From the NCBI GenBank assembly GCA_018623995.1, contig JAAZUV010000010.1:1-19281 (forward strand): 19,281 nt of DNA. The letters are read 5' to 3'. A program made the position numbers and the translations under genes. This DNA comes from Methanobacteriota archaeon (lineage in GTDB: Archaea; Thermoplasmatota; Poseidoniia; Poseidoniales; Poseidoniaceae). How positions within the stretch are numbered: the stretch's first letter is position 1; the number at the start of each line of letters is the position of its first letter. The notes beneath the pieces are model-generated. The model ran no database searches, was not told the origin of the DNA, and saw nothing but the letters and a program-made list of their open reading frames with translations. Of this stretch, positions 6,869 through 15,596 are shown in pieces.

Positions 6869-7857
6869 AATCCGAGCGACTTTGCTGCGGAGACAATCAT
6901 CTCCTCGTGGCTTTTTGAAACCCATCCTGTCTTTTCGATGGTGTTGCTGCAATCGTAGTGATTGGTTGTGCCAAGGCCACGGGTGACCAATCGTGCTTCT
7001 TTGATGAAGAGGGCCATGAGTTTGACAATGGTATTGGGCAATGCCATTGTCCTCACCTTGTAGCCATTTGATTTCAGATGGCGAGCGATGTTTGGCATCG
7101 TAATTGGCGACGTTGCCATCATGAGTCGCTCACCATTGAGTTCACTTCGCTCCAATGCTTCAGCATGCATCCATGCAACGTCTCGTACATCGACAGGAGC
7201 AAAGCTGATCTTTGGGAATCCGGGATACGAACTTTGAACGATGGATTCAATGATACGCAACGAAGTTCCAGACGTTCCACTGTGCAGTGGTCCGAAGATC
7301 ACGTTGGGATTAACCGTCGTTAATTCAACATCTTCATGCGAAGATGCAAACGCTCTTGCTGCTTGTTCAGCGAGTGTTTTGCTCTTCGTGTAAGCAGAAA
7401 TATCCTTCTCCAAATCGGTCCAATCTTGTTCTGTATAGGTGTGATTTTTGGTTGTTGGTGTTGCTCCTGATATGGCTGCAGTTGATGAAGTAATCACAAA
7501 CTTACGAATGCCAGATTCGTACGCCAAATTGAGAACTCGTAATGTTCCTTCTCGAGCAGGTCCAATCAATTCCATCTCATCTTTGGGTTCGTAAGCAGAA
7601 AATGGTGAGGCGGTATGGATGACCGCATCGATGCCTTCCATGGCTTTGTCCCAGCCTGTGTCTGAGGTCAGATCGAGCGTACACAATTCGAGCGCATCAT
7701 TGTGTTCAAAATCACCACGAATTGACTGGTGCTGTTCTTCTGGGGAGCGAGTCGTACCACGCACCTTGTATCCACGTGACAGGAATTCCTGTGTTACATG
7801 TCGCCCAAGAAATCCAGTGCATCCAGTTACCAGAACATTTGGATATCTTTTGCTCAT
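6862..7857 (-). CDS. Extended SDR / NAD-dependent epimerase family, dihydroflavonol-reductase-like
   Basis: This 331-residue protein has an N-terminal Rossmann fold with TGCTGFLG (11-18) for NAD(P), a TTRS segment at the end of the second strand (suggesting NADPH preference), HTASPF (81-86), Ser124/Ser125, and the catalytic pair Tyr156 and Lys160 (YTKSK). The TASP motif and the NPNVIFGP stretch (183-190) place it with dihydroflavonol-4-reductase/cinnamoyl-CoA reductase-like ketone or aldehyde reductases rather than sugar epimerases. The substrate is unknown. ATG 7857 fits the family N-terminus. It is divergent from the UMF1 transporter across a 122-base gap that contains ordered repeats. Confidence 0.85.
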   Translation of the reverse strand: MSKRYPNVLVTGCTGFLGRHVTQEFLSRGYKVRGTTRSPEEQHQSIRGDFEHNDALELCTLDLTSDTGWDKAMEGIDAVIHTASPFSAYEPKDEMELIGPAREGTLRVLNLAYESGIRKFVITSSTAAISGATPTTKNHTYTEQDWTDLEKDISAYTKSKTLAEQAARAFASSHEDVELTTVNPNVIFGPLHSGTSGTSLRIIESIVQSSYPGFPKISFAPVDVRDVAWMHAEALERSELNGERLMMATSPITMPNIARHLKSNGYKVRTMALPNTIVKLMALFIKEARLVTRGLGTTNHYDCSNTIEKTGWVSKSHEEMIVSAAKSLGFQ

Positions 7858-7879
7858 GTTTTCTTCCTAACTGCATCAA

Positions 7880-7913
7880 GGTTTGAAGATTTGTCAAACC
7901 GATTCAAACGGTT
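7880..7913. repeat. Interlocked inverted and direct repeats in a divergent promoter gap
   Basis: GGTTTGA (7880-7886) and TCAAACC (7894-7900) are perfect 7-bp arms with a 7-base spacer. A second TCAAAC copy at 7904-7909 lies exactly 10 bases after the first, and AACCG/CGGTT (7897-7901, 7909-7913) forms a further inverted pair. Half-sites spaced one helical turn apart, 23-56 bases upstream of the minus-strand ATG 7857, look like a binding site for a dimeric regulator. No recognisable regulator gene is nearby. Confidence 0.4.
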
Positions 7914-7979
7914 CTGCATAGTAGCCATGCAGGTGCTGTTTTCATAAACCAAGTCGGACATGGTGTAGTCAGGGATATC

Positions 7980-9998
7980 ATGAGTGAGATGGCAACTGCA
8001 GACAATAAAAAAACGGCAAAGGCCATCATGTCATCGATGAGCGATGATGATCAAAAGGCCATTAAGGGATGGTATTTCTTCGACTGGGCGAATCAGGCCT
8101 ATGCACTTACAGTCATGACAGTCATCGCTCCTGCTCTGATGGCAAATTTGTACAACAAGGCTACAGGTACGCAATCTGGTGATTCATTTTATGCAACCAT
8201 ATTGACATTTTCAATGATCTTTGTTGTGGCAACTGCTCCTGCTCTTGGTGTTATCGCGGACAAAATGCCGATTAAGAAAAAGTTGCTCAAATGGTATACA
8301 GCAGCTGGTATCGTCTTTTGTGCTCTGATGGGAGCCGCCCCGTATTTTGGATCAGACGGTTACATCATTCTCGCCATCATGTTTACAATTGGAACGATTG
8401 GATTCACTGGAGGGAACGTCATTTACTACTCCTTCATGCCTTACCTGGGCTCTCGAGACGAGCAGGATAAGTTGTCCACATGGGGTTACATCTACGGGTT
8501 CGCAGGTGGTTCACTGCTGTTGGTTTTCCACTTGATTATCTTGCTTGGACCGTTCGATTTGGATACTGACTTCAAGTTGGCTGTTATATTTGCAACCTCA
8601 GCTTTGTGGTGGTGGGGCTTTGGTGCTTTAATCTTCAAATGGACTCCTGAACCAGATATTCCAACAGAAATGGACTGGCATGGATTAGGAAAAAACAACT
8701 TTGCCCGTGTGATGAGTGCTACGAAAATCGCTTATGGTCAAGTATTCCAAACTGCTAAAGAAATTCGTAAATTCAAAGTTCTTGCTTTCTTCCTTGTTGC
8801 TTATTTGTTGTTCTACGATGGAGTAAACACCATTGCAAGTATGGCAAGCGCGTTCGGCGAATCGGTTCTAAGGATCAATCCCAGCATGAACATCATGTTG
8901 CTGCTAACCGTGAACGTCGTCGCAGTCCCAATGACGTTTGTCTTTGGTAAACTTGCAGCCAAGAAAGGTACGAAATTTGCTTTGATGGTTGCCTTGTTAA
9001 TCTACTGTGCTGTTTCAGTGACCGCTGCTGGCTTTGCTCCACTCGAACTTGAAGGTGAGGATGACGCCGAACGTTATGACTTTCAATTTGAGTGGAATGA
9101 TCAGACTGGTATGTACGAAATGACAACACTCTACGACAGAGGATATGAAGGCTGGATTGCAGAGGACTCAGAAGGTGATGCAGCCTTTAGGGATAATTTC
9201 CAACTTTACTTCCCTGAAACAGATTACTCCGTTGAGGAGGCCGACGAGACCAATCTTGGGAAGGGTCTTTTGGTCTGTTTGTTTATTTTGGCAATGGTCG
9301 GAATACTAGGTTTAGGAATCAAGTTCATTCAAGATAAGGAGATGGGACTAATGGGATTCTTTGCAGCGTTCTTACTTGTCGCCGTGGGTGTATTCGGTGC
9401 ATCTTTCTTGGCGGATCAAGCGAAGGTTGTTGAAGAAGATGTCAAGTCAATTTCGGAATCGGATGCTATTGCTCTTGCCGATGCCTTTGATAATACAAGC
9501 GATCACAGATTTTCAATCATAATTTTGGGTGGAAATGATACAATTGCAGGAGCTGATGAAATCGGGGACCGTCATCCGACAATTCTCGATCAAGGTGGGC
9601 TTGTTGACGGTTGGGCTGAGACCATGAGAGACAATGTCTGGAAGCCTCTCAACCTTGGTGTTTCAATGCAGTGGATTATTCTCGGGATGTTTGTTGGTTG
9701 CGCCATGGGTTCTGCAGGTGCTCAGGCTCGTTCCATGTTTTCGATGCTAACACCGAAATCTCGAGCGTCTGAGTTCTATGGATTCTTCGGATTCCTCGGC
9801 AAATCTGCTGCAATGATTGGAACTGCCCTGTACGCTATTGCCAGTTCAACATTCGATAGTCGTGTGGCGATTTTGTCCATCACAATCGTCATTCTTGCTG
9901 GTACATATCTGACGAGCCGCGTCGACCTCGAAGAAGGTATCCGCGTTGCTGAAGAAGAGGACGCACGTGCTGAAGCAGCGGCAAAGAACGATGCTTGA
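7980..9998 (+). CDS. UMF1-family MFS transporter with a large internal insertion
   Basis: The N-terminus GWYFFDWANQAYALTV (30-45) and the late segment GSAGAQARSMF...LTPKSRASEFYGFFG (578-604) are signatures of the UMF1/Atg22 branch of the major facilitator superfamily, thought to export or import amino acids or other small solutes. Normal members have about 420-450 residues and 12 helices; this has 672. The extra length is one block between helix 9 (about 333-352) and the helix starting near 562. It contains an acidic loop (about 353-427), two added helices (429-449, 456-477) and a second hydrophilic loop (about 478-558). About 14 membrane helices result. ATG 7980 is used, ATG 7989 being possible. 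The acyltransferase gene follows within 12 bases. The substrate is unknown. Confidence 0.85.
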   Translation: MSEMATADNKKTAKAIMSSMSDDDQKAIKGWYFFDWANQAYALTVMTVIAPALMANLYNKATGTQSGDSFYATILTFSMIFVVATAPALGVIADKMPIKKKLLKWYTAAGIVFCALMGAAPYFGSDGYIILAIMFTIGTIGFTGGNVIYYSFMPYLGSRDEQDKLSTWGYIYGFAGGSLLLVFHLIILLGPFDLDTDFKLAVIFATSALWWWGFGALIFKWTPEPDIPTEMDWHGLGKNNFARVMSATKIAYGQVFQTAKEIRKFKVLAFFLVAYLLFYDGVNTIASMASAFGESVLRINPSMNIMLLLTVNVVAVPMTFVFGKLAAKKGTKFALMVALLIYCAVSVTAAGFAPLELEGEDDAERYDFQFEWNDQTGMYEMTTLYDRGYEGWIAEDSEGDAAFRDNFQLYFPETDYSVEEADETNLGKGLLVCLFILAMVGILGLGIKFIQDKEMGLMGFFAAFLLVAVGVFGASFLADQAKVVEEDVKSISESDAIALADAFDNTSDHRFSIIILGGNDTIAGADEIGDRHPTILDQGGLVDGWAETMRDNVWKPLNLGVSMQWIILGMFVGCAMGSAGAQARSMFSMLTPKSRASEFYGFFGFLGKSAAMIGTALYAIASSTFDSRVAILSITIVILAGTYLTSRVDLEEGIRVAEEEDARAEAAAKNDA

Positions 9999-10010
9999 TG
10001 GGTGGGTGCC

Positions 10011-10733
10011 ATGCGTGGCTTCACACAGATACAAGCCGTGCTTTCTGTTGCGATGATTCTCCTCATGGGAATTGTATGGGGCTTACCGATTGCTCCTGCC
10101 ATCTACGTGTTTGATTGGATAACAGCGTACGGTCCAGGTGACAGGAGTTGGCCAGATTTGCTGCTGATCGGATTCTCTGCATCGATAGCGTTCCTGACTT
10201 GGGGAATGTTTCTTTTGTTGTTGTCAGGAACCTTGCAGTTCCTCATACGGTTACGCTTCAATGAGCGCATCGTGGCTCCACTCGCATCGATGACAACGAT
10301 TCGATGGGCCATTTGTGGCCAGCTCCATCGTTCGACACAACCGTTTCTCAATCATATTGTCCCATCCTTTTTTGCGAACGCATATTATCGTCTTGCAGGT
10401 TGCAAGATTGGAAAGAATGTCAACATCAATTCGTCGACCATTAACGATCCGTCTCTGGTCGAACTCGGAGACAATGTGGTCGTCGGAGGCGGTGCAACCA
10501 TCAACGGACATCTTGTCGAACACGGCAACCTCGTCTTGGAGAAAGTGATCGTTGGAAAGAATTCCACCGTCGGTGGAGCAACAATGGTTGGCCCAGGGTC
10601 ACGGATTGGAGAAAATTGCATCCTCGGTAGTCGTGCAGTCCTTCCAAAGCGGAAGGTCATTCCTGATGGGGAAGTATGGGCCGGGATACCTGCTCGCTTC
10701 ATCAAACACTCTCAATCGGACTCATCCAAGTGA
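10011..10733 (+). CDS. Membrane-anchored hexapeptide-repeat acyltransferase
   Basis: The first 80 residues carry two membrane helices (about 9-33 and 51-79). Residues 132-234 form a left-handed beta-helix of hexapeptide repeats (CKIGKNVNIN, VELGDNVVVGGG, VIVGKNSTVGGA, SRIGENCILGS), closing with the typical VWAGIPARFIK. The family transfers acetyl or other acyl groups from CoA to sugars, amino acids or lipids. The helices suggest a membrane-located acceptor. A GTG at 10002 would add three residues; ATG 10011 is preferred because GGTGGGTG precedes it. It is coupled to the UMF1 gene and overlaps the convergent SLOG gene by 22 bases. The donor and acceptor are unknown. Confidence 0.75.
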   Translation: MRGFTQIQAVLSVAMILLMGIVWGLPIAPAIYVFDWITAYGPGDRSWPDLLLIGFSASIAFLTWGMFLLLLSGTLQFLIRLRFNERIVAPLASMTTIRWAICGQLHRSTQPFLNHIVPSFFANAYYRLAGCKIGKNVNINSSTINDPSLVELGDNVVVGGGATINGHLVEHGNLVLEKVIVGKNSTVGGATMVGPGSRIGENCILGSRAVLPKRKVIPDGEVWAGIPARFIKHSQSDSSK

Positions 10734-11170
10734 TGAACATAGGTTGGAATTCCACGTTGATGTGCCTCATCTGCGACTACCTTAGTCCACTTGCTGCCTT
10801 CACCAAGGAATGCAAGAACGTGCGTGGCTGCTTCGAGGAGTTTTTCTGTTAATTCCAATGGAGCCTCACCTCTACCTGAATCCTCCAGCCCTGGACGAGG
10901 ATTATCCCAGAATTCATTGAACATGATGAACTCGATGTGATTGTTGGTAGCCCAACGTTCAGCGAGGTAGTCAACACCACTCGCACCACCCACGATAATA
11001 AGATCAGGATAGCCTTCAATTTCTATCCACTGGTCAAGAATTTCCTCAATAATGGAGTAGTCGTAAAACCTACTTGAGCCTGCAATCACGAGGTTGATAA
11101 TCCGACCATCGTTGTTCAAGTCCTGTGCGCCTAGCCTCAGAAGTTTCGCTTCACCCGTCATTCCGCTCAT
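10712..11170 (-). CDS. SLOG-superfamily protein, DUF2493-like
   Basis: This 152-residue Rossmann-like protein carries VIAGSSRFYD (28-37) and GGASGVDYLAERWA (61-74), the two nucleotide-binding signatures of the DUF2493/YpsA-related part of the SLOG superfamily. These domains are predicted to bind nucleotides or nucleotide-derived ligands, and some work in phage defence or stress signalling. A C-terminal THVLAF strand and GIPTYV complete the fold, and no partner domain is attached. ATG 11170 has a TTTATTCG box 22-29 bases upstream, so a leaderless transcript is likely; ATG 11161 would be three residues shorter. Adjacent genes are transporters, which gives no functional clue. A defence role is not supported by the context. 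Confidence 0.7.
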   Translation of the reverse strand: MSGMTGEAKLLRLGAQDLNNDGRIINLVIAGSSRFYDYSIIEEILDQWIEIEGYPDLIIVGGASGVDYLAERWATNNHIEFIMFNEFWDNPRPGLEDSGRGEAPLELTEKLLEAATHVLAFLGEGSKWTKVVADEAHQRGIPTYVHHLDESD

Positions 11171-11191
11171 AATGTACTATCACAATCCGTA

Positions 11192-11199
11192 CGAATAAA
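11192..11199 (-). promoter_or_regulatory. TATA-like box before the SLOG gene
   Basis: TTTATTCG on the minus strand is 22-29 bases before ATG 11170. A second AT-rich element (GATTATAT at 11213-11220) lies in the same 117-base divergent gap and could serve the OPT transporter gene with a leader of about 40 bases. Confidence 0.35.
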
Positions 11200-11287
11200 C
11201 CCTGCGTTTTGTGATTATATTCGTAATTCTCAAGGGCAACTGTATTCAAGTGCCCGCGTCACCAGTAAACCGTTGGGAGTGGACACT

Positions 11288-13645
11288 ATGGACGAGCAAT
11301 CATCTTCGGGCTCAACGGTTCAACGTTCTGCATACCGTCAACCGGTGACTGCGAAAGGTCTCAAAGCCATCGAGGATGGATCTCTGACATGGCTCGATGA
11401 TGAGATGTACAACAACCTCAATACAGGTGTCCTCGAACAGTATCTTGAGGAAAAGAATCTCGAGGAATCCTTCGAAGTTTCTCACTGGTCACCATCCAAG
11501 GTGATGATCGGCATCGCCATCGGTGCCATCTTTTCGGGTGTTACTGCCTACATTGGCCTGAAACTTGGTCTCGCTATCTCTGCTGCGTGGTACATTGCCT
11601 ACCTGTTGGGAATGGCACTAAAATGGTCTCCCTCAGAGGTCAACATCGCCACTTCTGCAACAACTGGTGCAACACACGCATCAACCGGATTCATCTTTAC
11701 GTTCCCTGCTATTTTCCTGTTAGCATCGAAAGCACAGTATTCACTGGCTGATGGGCCTCTTATTACATTGGAAGATGGTGAAGCGTTCAGGCTTGCGTTT
11801 ATTGCGATTGTAGCCTCCATGTTCGCTGGATTCCTCGGTGTGATGTATTTTATCATCTTCAGAAGGGTTTGGCTCGTTGAAGATCCACTACCTCTCCCTG
11901 GTTTCGAAGCGACACTGAAGATGTTGGACATCGCTTCAGACGTCAATACAGGGGCTGTCGAACACGCACGTGAGTCACTGAAGACCATTGGTGTGTGGAC
12001 TGGAATTACAATGATTGGAATGTTCTTGATTGAATATCCGCTCATATGGCTCTCCGACAAAAAACTCTCAGTCATGGATTATCTCGCAGAGACACTGCAT
12101 GTTGGTGACGTTGGACTTGCCTCGTTTTACAGTGCAGGAAAAATCCACCAGCCATCTGGAATTTACGAAGATGGTTCTTCGAAGAAGTACACCCAGTGGT
12201 CCGAAGAGACGGCTTGGAATCCGTTTGCTTACACCTATGTCGGTGTCGCCTTGACACCTTCGATGTTTGCTATCGGTTGGTTCATGAAGACTCGAGTGGC
12301 ATTCTTGGTCAACCTTGGAACGCTCGTTGGCTGGTTCTTCCTCGTTCCACTTGCTGTATTCGCAAACTTCCCTGTTTACGATGCTACGATGCAAGCCAAC
12401 GTCCCTATCCAAGCCTATGCAAGTGAAGGTGGTCAAGCATTGCAAATGATCGCCTTCTCCAAGACCGTTCGAACCATTGCGATTGGTTCCATTGTTGGCG
12501 GTGGAATGTTTGGATTGGCCAAGATGTGGCGAACCTTTGCCAACATCTTCAAGGACATTGGTGCAGCTTTCAAGGGCGAAGGTTCCCAAGAATACATGGA
12601 AGGTAAGGGCTGGTACGAATGGCCGCTTATGCACATTCCAATTTTCATGGGACTAACGTTCCTCTCCATGATTCTCATTTTCTGGGTCGGAGGTTTCCCA
12701 ATTGCTGCTGCTATTATCTTTGCCACGGTTCTCATCATGACGACCTTCCTTCTCGGAGCCATCGCAGTGCGTGTCATGGGTGAAACAGGTATTGAGCCGG
12801 TTTCAGGAACCTCATTCATCGTTCTGCTCATGCTGTTGGGAATCTTCCTCAACTTTGATCAGGCACTCGGTTTGAACAAACAAGATGCCGTCCTCCTCGG
12901 TCTCGTTGGAACAACGGTCTTTGGTTCTGCAATCTCTATGTCGGGTACGGTCATTGGTGATTACAAGAACAGCCTCTACATCGGTAACCGACCCTACCAC
13001 ATCTCGAAAGGGAACATCATGGGTGTTGTTCCTGGTGCCATCATTGGTGCAGCAGTTGCGATCTTCCTCTCGATTCAACTCGCAGAGGGTCGAATTGACC
13101 TGATTGCTCCACAGGCCAACGCCTTCGCAACCTTCTCGGTCATCTTTGCTGAAGGACAAGGTGACTTGATGCTCCTCGCACTTGGTTTCCTCTTGGGAAT
13201 GTTCGTTGAATGGGTGACTGGTATGGGCACATCGTTTGGTCTGGGAATGTATCTTGATGTTCCTCACACGCTTCCAATGCTCATTGGTGGTTACAGCCGC
13301 GACAAGTGGGAAGAAAAGAAGCTCAAGCCGAAGATCGAGGCAATCAAGGCTGAAGAAGGGGCAACAGCAGCCGAAAAGAAGCGTGCTCTCATTCTCCTCA
13401 GCACCTTCATGGTCGCTGCGGGTCTCTTGACGGGTGAAGCATTCTTCGGAACGGAGTCAAGTATCCTCTCGTTCATTGATACGCTTGTTCCTGATCCGAA
13501 TGCCACTGGTTGGTACATTGGCCGTATGGCTGGATTCGTTGGACTCAATGTCGGTATTGGTTACATCATCTATGCTCTGTTCAAGCGAGCAGGTGTCATT
13601 GGCGCTCCACCGGTCATGGATGCTGAACTGGTCAATGAGTCGTGA
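11288..13645 (+). CDS. OPT-family oligopeptide/metal-chelate transporter
   Basis: The 785-residue protein has about 16 hydrophobic segments. OPT signatures are visible: a GVTAYIGLKLGLAISAAW stretch near the first helices, NIATSATTGATHASTGF soon after, and a late segment SGTVIGDYKNSLYIGNRPYH. The family imports oligopeptides or metal-siderophore complexes using the proton gradient; which applies here is not visible, though peptide uptake suits a marine heterotroph. A TTG at 11273 would add five residues. ATG 11288 is chosen because GGGAGTGG lies 5-12 bases before it. The next gene begins within or just after its stop codon, so the transporter, permease and nucleotidase are probably transcribed together. 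Confidence 0.9.
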   Translation: MDEQSSSGSTVQRSAYRQPVTAKGLKAIEDGSLTWLDDEMYNNLNTGVLEQYLEEKNLEESFEVSHWSPSKVMIGIAIGAIFSGVTAYIGLKLGLAISAAWYIAYLLGMALKWSPSEVNIATSATTGATHASTGFIFTFPAIFLLASKAQYSLADGPLITLEDGEAFRLAFIAIVASMFAGFLGVMYFIIFRRVWLVEDPLPLPGFEATLKMLDIASDVNTGAVEHARESLKTIGVWTGITMIGMFLIEYPLIWLSDKKLSVMDYLAETLHVGDVGLASFYSAGKIHQPSGIYEDGSSKKYTQWSEETAWNPFAYTYVGVALTPSMFAIGWFMKTRVAFLVNLGTLVGWFFLVPLAVFANFPVYDATMQANVPIQAYASEGGQALQMIAFSKTVRTIAIGSIVGGGMFGLAKMWRTFANIFKDIGAAFKGEGSQEYMEGKGWYEWPLMHIPIFMGLTFLSMILIFWVGGFPIAAAIIFATVLIMTTFLLGAIAVRVMGETGIEPVSGTSFIVLLMLLGIFLNFDQALGLNKQDAVLLGLVGTTVFGSAISMSGTVIGDYKNSLYIGNRPYHISKGNIMGVVPGAIIGAAVAIFLSIQLAEGRIDLIAPQANAFATFSVIFAEGQGDLMLLALGFLLGMFVEWVTGMGTSFGLGMYLDVPHTLPMLIGGYSRDKWEEKKLKPKIEAIKAEEGATAAEKKRALILLSTFMVAAGLLTGEAFFGTESSILSFIDTLVPDPNATGWYIGRMAGFVGLNVGIGYIIYALFKRAGVIGAPPVMDAELVNES

Positions 13646-13650
13646 CCGCC

Positions 13651-14622
13651 ATGCGTGGTGGCTCGGTCCCAGCACATGTCTGGCTGGTTCTCGGAGTGGC
13701 TATATGTGGCGTTTCCAGTGCTGGAGCCATCTTCACCCATGTGGATGAGATCGACCCCTTGTTGCGTGCCTCTTGGCGCTTGCAACTGACCGCATTGATT
13801 CTTGCACCGCTGGCTGTTTGGCAACTCTATCAGGTTGATGATGAGGTGAAATCAAAACTCTGGAGCGCATCAACAGCGAAAATCATCCTTGCTAGTGGCG
13901 TATTCTTAGCTCTTCATTTCGGTTTCTGGGTCACTTCGCTCGACTATACTTCTCTGACCCACTCATTGCTGTTCGTGACTGCTCATCCGTTGGTCATTCT
14001 GATTGGTATGTTTCTCTTCGTTCGGAAACCAAACCGATTGGAATTGATCGGTGGAATCGCTGCTTTTTCCGGTGCTGCGATTTCAATGCTCGACGCAGGT
14101 GATGTCCAAGGTGACCGCTCTGTCACTTTTTTTGGTGATCAATTGGCGTTCTTTGGAGCGGTCTTTGTGGTTGGTTACATCGTCTGCGGACGGATACTTC
14201 GAGATTGGATGCCTCTGTTCCTCTATGCGTTCCCTGTAACCCTCATCGGTGGACTCCTTTTGCTTCCGGCCTCATGGTTGTTAGAGGATGGTTTTTCTGA
14301 ATTTGGCGCCTTTGGATACTTCGGACACGAAACGTTGGTTTGGTTTGTTTTGTTGGCATTCATTGCAGGAATTCTAGGTCATACAGGGCTCAATTATTGC
14401 CTCAAATATGTATCACCTTTGTTGATCTCAATCAGTGTGACACTTGAGCCAGTGCTTGGTTCCTTGATTGGATGGATGTTCTTTTCAACTGGTGTTCCCG
14501 GTTTATGGACTTGGATTGGAGGTCCAATTCTAATGCTCGGTATTGTCTCAATTATCTACGGAGAACATCTTACCAACCAAACATCACTTGATAACAACGA
14601 CCGTGTAATGGAGGCTGAATGA
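13651..14622 (+). CDS. EamA-type (DMT superfamily) permease
   Basis: This 323-residue protein has about ten membrane helices in two repeated EamA halves (about 10-150 and 165-300). The second half contains GHTGLNYCLKYVSPLLISISVTLEPVLGSLIGW, characteristic of the drug/metabolite transporter superfamily. Members export amino acids, sugars or other metabolites; the substrate is not determined. A GTG at 13642 overlaps the OPT stop (GTGA) and would add three residues; ATG 13651 is preferred by analogy with the acyltransferase start. The 3' end overlaps the SurE start by four bases (ATGA), indicating translational coupling. Confidence 0.85.
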   Translation: MRGGSVPAHVWLVLGVAICGVSSAGAIFTHVDEIDPLLRASWRLQLTALILAPLAVWQLYQVDDEVKSKLWSASTAKIILASGVFLALHFGFWVTSLDYTSLTHSLLFVTAHPLVILIGMFLFVRKPNRLELIGGIAAFSGAAISMLDAGDVQGDRSVTFFGDQLAFFGAVFVVGYIVCGRILRDWMPLFLYAFPVTLIGGLLLLPASWLLEDGFSEFGAFGYFGHETLVWFVLLAFIAGILGHTGLNYCLKYVSPLLISISVTLEPVLGSLIGWMFFSTGVPGLWTWIGGPILMLGIVSIIYGEHLTNQTSLDNNDRVMEAE

Positions 14623-15596
14623 TGGATACAAAATGGGTTTTGATGACCAACGATGATGGAATCGAGGCTCCTGGCTTTGAGTTGCTTGTCAAAGCCATGA
14701 ACAAAGCAGGCATTCCACTTGTGGCATTCGCTCCATCTGGGAACAAATCTGCATGCAGTATGCAATTGAATCTCGGGAAACCCATCGATCTTCACAACAG
14801 AAACGAATTGATTCAACAATGGGATCTTGATGCATCGGTTGGTGTACACCTTTTTGCCCTTGATGGTACACCTTGCGATACAATGATCGTTGCCCTTGAT
14901 GGAGGTCTCAATCATGTCCTTCCTGACATTCGACCATCCTTGGTTCTCTCGGGTGTCAACCTTGGTCCAAACCTATCACAAGACTCCTATCATAGTGGCA
15001 CCATGGGGGCTGCTCGAGAGGCAGGCTTGTATGGCATTCCTGCCATCGCAAGCTCGTACACATCGTTCGATCCTGAAGGCATGGAGGTTGGAATTGATGC
15101 AACTGTCGAACTTGTTCAACGGGTCCTTCCTTTGGTACCCAAAACACCAGAAAACCTCTGCCGACCTCACATTGACCTACACGCTGAGCATGTTTCTTCT
15201 TGGCCAAATGCGATACCTGAGCGCTCATCCACACAAGCGGATCAACAACTGATGAGCGCTTTCAAGAATGGAGAGTTGATGCTGAACTTGAACGTTCCAC
15301 CTGAATGGAACGGATCGTACCAAACCACACGATTGGGTATGCGTTGGTACAGAAACGCTGTTCAGTTCGCTGAAGGAAAAGCAGGTTCTGTTGAATCAAC
15401 GTTCACAATAGGTGCTGCCTACATCGATACTGAAACTGTTGAGAATGGTGATTGCGATTCAGTTGCTTCAGGAATTGCAAGCATTTCCTCACTACCAACG
15501 TGGCCACAGACTCATCCACTTGCTCTAGATGATGCCTTGCTTGCACAGGCACTCCGGTCGGATGAGACAGGACATCCAATGTGGTTCAAAGGTTGA
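14619..15596 (+). CDS. surE: 5'/3'-nucleotidase SurE
   Basis: SurE is a metal-dependent phosphatase acting on nucleoside monophosphates and short polyphosphates. The 325 residues show TNDDGIEAPG (10-19) with metal ligands Asp12 and Asp13, Ser44 in APSGNKSACS, Asn114 in SGVNLGPN and the YHSGTMGAAREA segment (124-135). The C-terminal TRLGMRWY and the late SISSL motif match the family. It is longer than common bacterial SurE (about 250-270) through loop insertions in the C-terminal half, as in many archaeal forms. ATG 14619 overlaps the permease stop by four bases. The end overlaps the convergent trmY stop by 11 bases. Confidence 0.9.
   Translation: MMDTKWVLMTNDDGIEAPGFELLVKAMNKAGIPLVAFAPSGNKSACSMQLNLGKPIDLHNRNELIQQWDLDASVGVHLFALDGTPCDTMIVALDGGLNHVLPDIRPSLVLSGVNLGPNLSQDSYHSGTMGAAREAGLYGIPAIASSYTSFDPEGMEVGIDATVELVQRVLPLVPKTPENLCRPHIDLHAEHVSSWPNAIPERSSTQADQQLMSAFKNGELMLNLNVPPEWNGSYQTTRLGMRWYRNAVQFAEGKAGSVESTFTIGAAYIDTETVENGDCDSVASGIASISSLPTWPQTHPLALDDALLAQALRSDETGHPMWFKG

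Noticed and set aside
10712..11170. SLOG protein as part of a phage-defence island
   Set aside because: Neighbours are housekeeping or transport genes; no effector, nuclease, toxin or mobile element is present.
12068..12634. 188-residue minus-strand ORF inside the OPT gene
   Set aside because: Entirely within a well-supported transporter; His/Cys-rich low-hydrophobicity content typical of an antisense shadow.
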